Source of the DNA: Undibacterium sp.
GTDB taxonomy: Bacteria; Pseudomonadota; Gammaproteobacteria; Burkholderiales; Burkholderiaceae_D
DNA length: 5,236 nucleotides
NCBI GenBank assembly: GCA_019752975.1
Contig: JAIELM010000182.1
Span: 1-5,236 of the forward strand
Reading direction: 5' to 3'
Positions 4,271-5,236 of the stretch are shown here, in pieces. Position numbers and translations under genes: made by a program. The notes under the pieces were generated by a model. That model did no database searches, was not told the DNA's origin, and was given only the letters and a program-made list of their open reading frames with translations. The first letter of the stretch is position 1, and each line of letters opens with the position of its first letter.

Positions 4271-5236
4271 TTTATTGGATGTCTATGTGCTTGATCGTAT
4301 GGTGGGTGTACTGAGTGATCATGGCGAACAGTATGTATTTAACTATTTGCCTGATACGCCGCCAGAATATGTAGTCTCATTGACGATGCCAGTGCGTCTT
4401 GAAAGCTATGTGTGGCAGCGATCTTTATTTCCATTCTTCCAGCAAAATTTACCTGAGGGCTTCAAGAAGGAAACCATTCGTCAAACACTTGGCCCACATG
4501 CTGATGTGACAGACTGGGGCTTGCTCGAGTTGACAGGCACCAACGTAATTGGACGTGTAAGAGTGGTGCCGCACGATACTCCCATTGCAACGGCGCTTTC
4601 GCATATTGAAGTGGCGGCTATTTTGGCCAGTGAAGACTCACAAACGAGTTTGTTGCGCTATTTGAACGAGGGCGTACTTGAGGGCATTTCAGGCGTGATG
4701 CCTAAGGTGTTGAATTCCAGCGTCAACGCTAAAGCGACTGTATGGACGGACGATCTCATTCTAAAAACAGGGACGCAAGAAATACTAGGGCTAGCGATCA
4801 ATGAGTATCTGTGTCTGGAAGTCGCACGTGCTGCTGGTCTCAATGTGTCAAAAACGGAATTGTCGGCGGATGGCCAGGTATTAGCTGTAGAGCGCTTTGA
4901 TCGTAAAGATGGACAGCAGCTTGCACTTGAAGACTTTTGTTCAATAGCGGCACTTGATCCAATCAATAAATATAAATGTTCGTTAGAACGCCTTGTTGAA
5001 TTACATAACGAATATGTTGTCTCAAACCGTAAGCAAGAGAGTGCAAAGCAGTTGTACAAGCTTATCTTACTAAACTACGCGCTGCATAATGGCGATGCGC
5101 ATTTAAAGAACTTTGCGCTTGTTTATTCCAATTATGATGATGCCGTTCTCGCGCAAGTGTATGACGTTGTGACGACATCTGCTTACCCACATCTTGAAGA
5201 CAAGCCAGCATTAAGCTTGCAAGGTAAAAAAGCGTG
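4263..5236 (+). CDS. hipA: HipA-family serine/threonine kinase toxin (3' end beyond the window)
   Basis: The frame starts at ATG 4263 inside the hipB stop and is still open at the window end, giving 324 residues of a protein usually about 400-440 long. HipA kinases phosphorylate a cytoplasmic target (GltX in E. coli) and arrest translation, producing dormant cells; the antitoxin HipB sequesters them. The N-terminal subdomain is present (about 1-105, with PFFQQNLPEGFKKETIR at 57-73). The flexible loop GISGVMPK contains S143, the position autophosphorylated in HipA relatives. K168 in LILK fits the ATP-binding lysine, AVERFDRKDG is at 208-217, the catalytic D278 lies in HNGDAHLKN, and metal-binding D301 is in YDVV. 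All kinase residues visible so far are intact, so it appears functional. No Shine-Dalgarno is evident at its start, which fits coupling to hipB translation. Confidence 0.92.
   Translation, partial: MSNLLDVYVLDRMVGVLSDHGEQYVFNYLPDTPPEYVVSLTMPVRLESYVWQRSLFPFFQQNLPEGFKKETIRQTLGPHADVTDWGLLELTGTNVIGRVRVVPHDTPIATALSHIEVAAILASEDSQTSLLRYLNEGVLEGISGVMPKVLNSSVNAKATVWTDDLILKTGTQEILGLAINEYLCLEVARAAGLNVSKTELSADGQVLAVERFDRKDGQQLALEDFCSIAALDPINKYKCSLERLVELHNEYVVSNRKQESAKQLYKLILLNYALHNGDAHLKNFALVYSNYDDAVLAQVYDVVTTSAYPHLEDKPALSLQGKKA

Noticed and set aside
4658..5059. 133-codon minus-strand open frame
   Set aside because: It is antisense to hipA, whose kinase motifs fix the true frame; the Ser/Arg/Thr-rich translation is typical of a shadow.

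Overview
The window reads like a stretch of a moderate-GC betaproteobacterial chromosome. A Burkholderiales/Oxalobacteraceae origin (for example Undibacterium-like) is a guess from protein style, not a proven assignment. It falls into two parts that differ in gene content and orientation. The left part (1-2988) is signal-transduction backbone, all on the minus strand. The right part (about 3328-5236) looks like an accessory stretch: toxin-antitoxin genes, gene fragments and AT-rich spacer, ending in a HipBA module on the plus strand that runs off the window.

Left part. An apparent two-gene operon is transcribed right to left. First comes an HD-GYP-domain protein (2988-1852) whose GYP half is intact but whose signature HD pair is missing. 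It is followed 50 bp later by a stand-alone protein with two receiver domains and no output domain (1801-962). Together they suggest a phospho-signal relayed to a c-di-GMP-type protein that may bind rather than hydrolyse its ligand. Further left is a periplasmic family 3 solute-binding protein gene (708 to beyond base 1). It is broken by an in-frame TAG at 61-63, and recognisable family sequence continues in the same frame past the stop to the window edge.

Right part. Bases 2989-3357 hold no gene. They contain a possible promoter for the HD-GYP operon, and near the right end a tandem GGGTGCAAA repeat. Next come a 32-residue C-terminal remnant of a HigA/XRE antitoxin (minus strand, 3456-3358) and, starting almost at its broken end, a headless plus-strand frame (3440-3709) of unrecognised identity. 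After an AT-rich spacer comes hipB (3848-4270), whose coding end overlaps hipA (from 4263, truncated by the window) by 8 bases. Two near-identical 13-bp repeats exactly 40 bp apart lie over the hipB promoter candidate and the hipB start codon. They are plausible HipB operators.

I see no rRNA, tRNA, CRISPR array or complete insertion sequence. The strongest leads for follow-up are the amber codon in the solute-binding protein, the HD-less HD-GYP protein paired with an output-less double receiver, and the 40-bp-spaced repeats at hipB.
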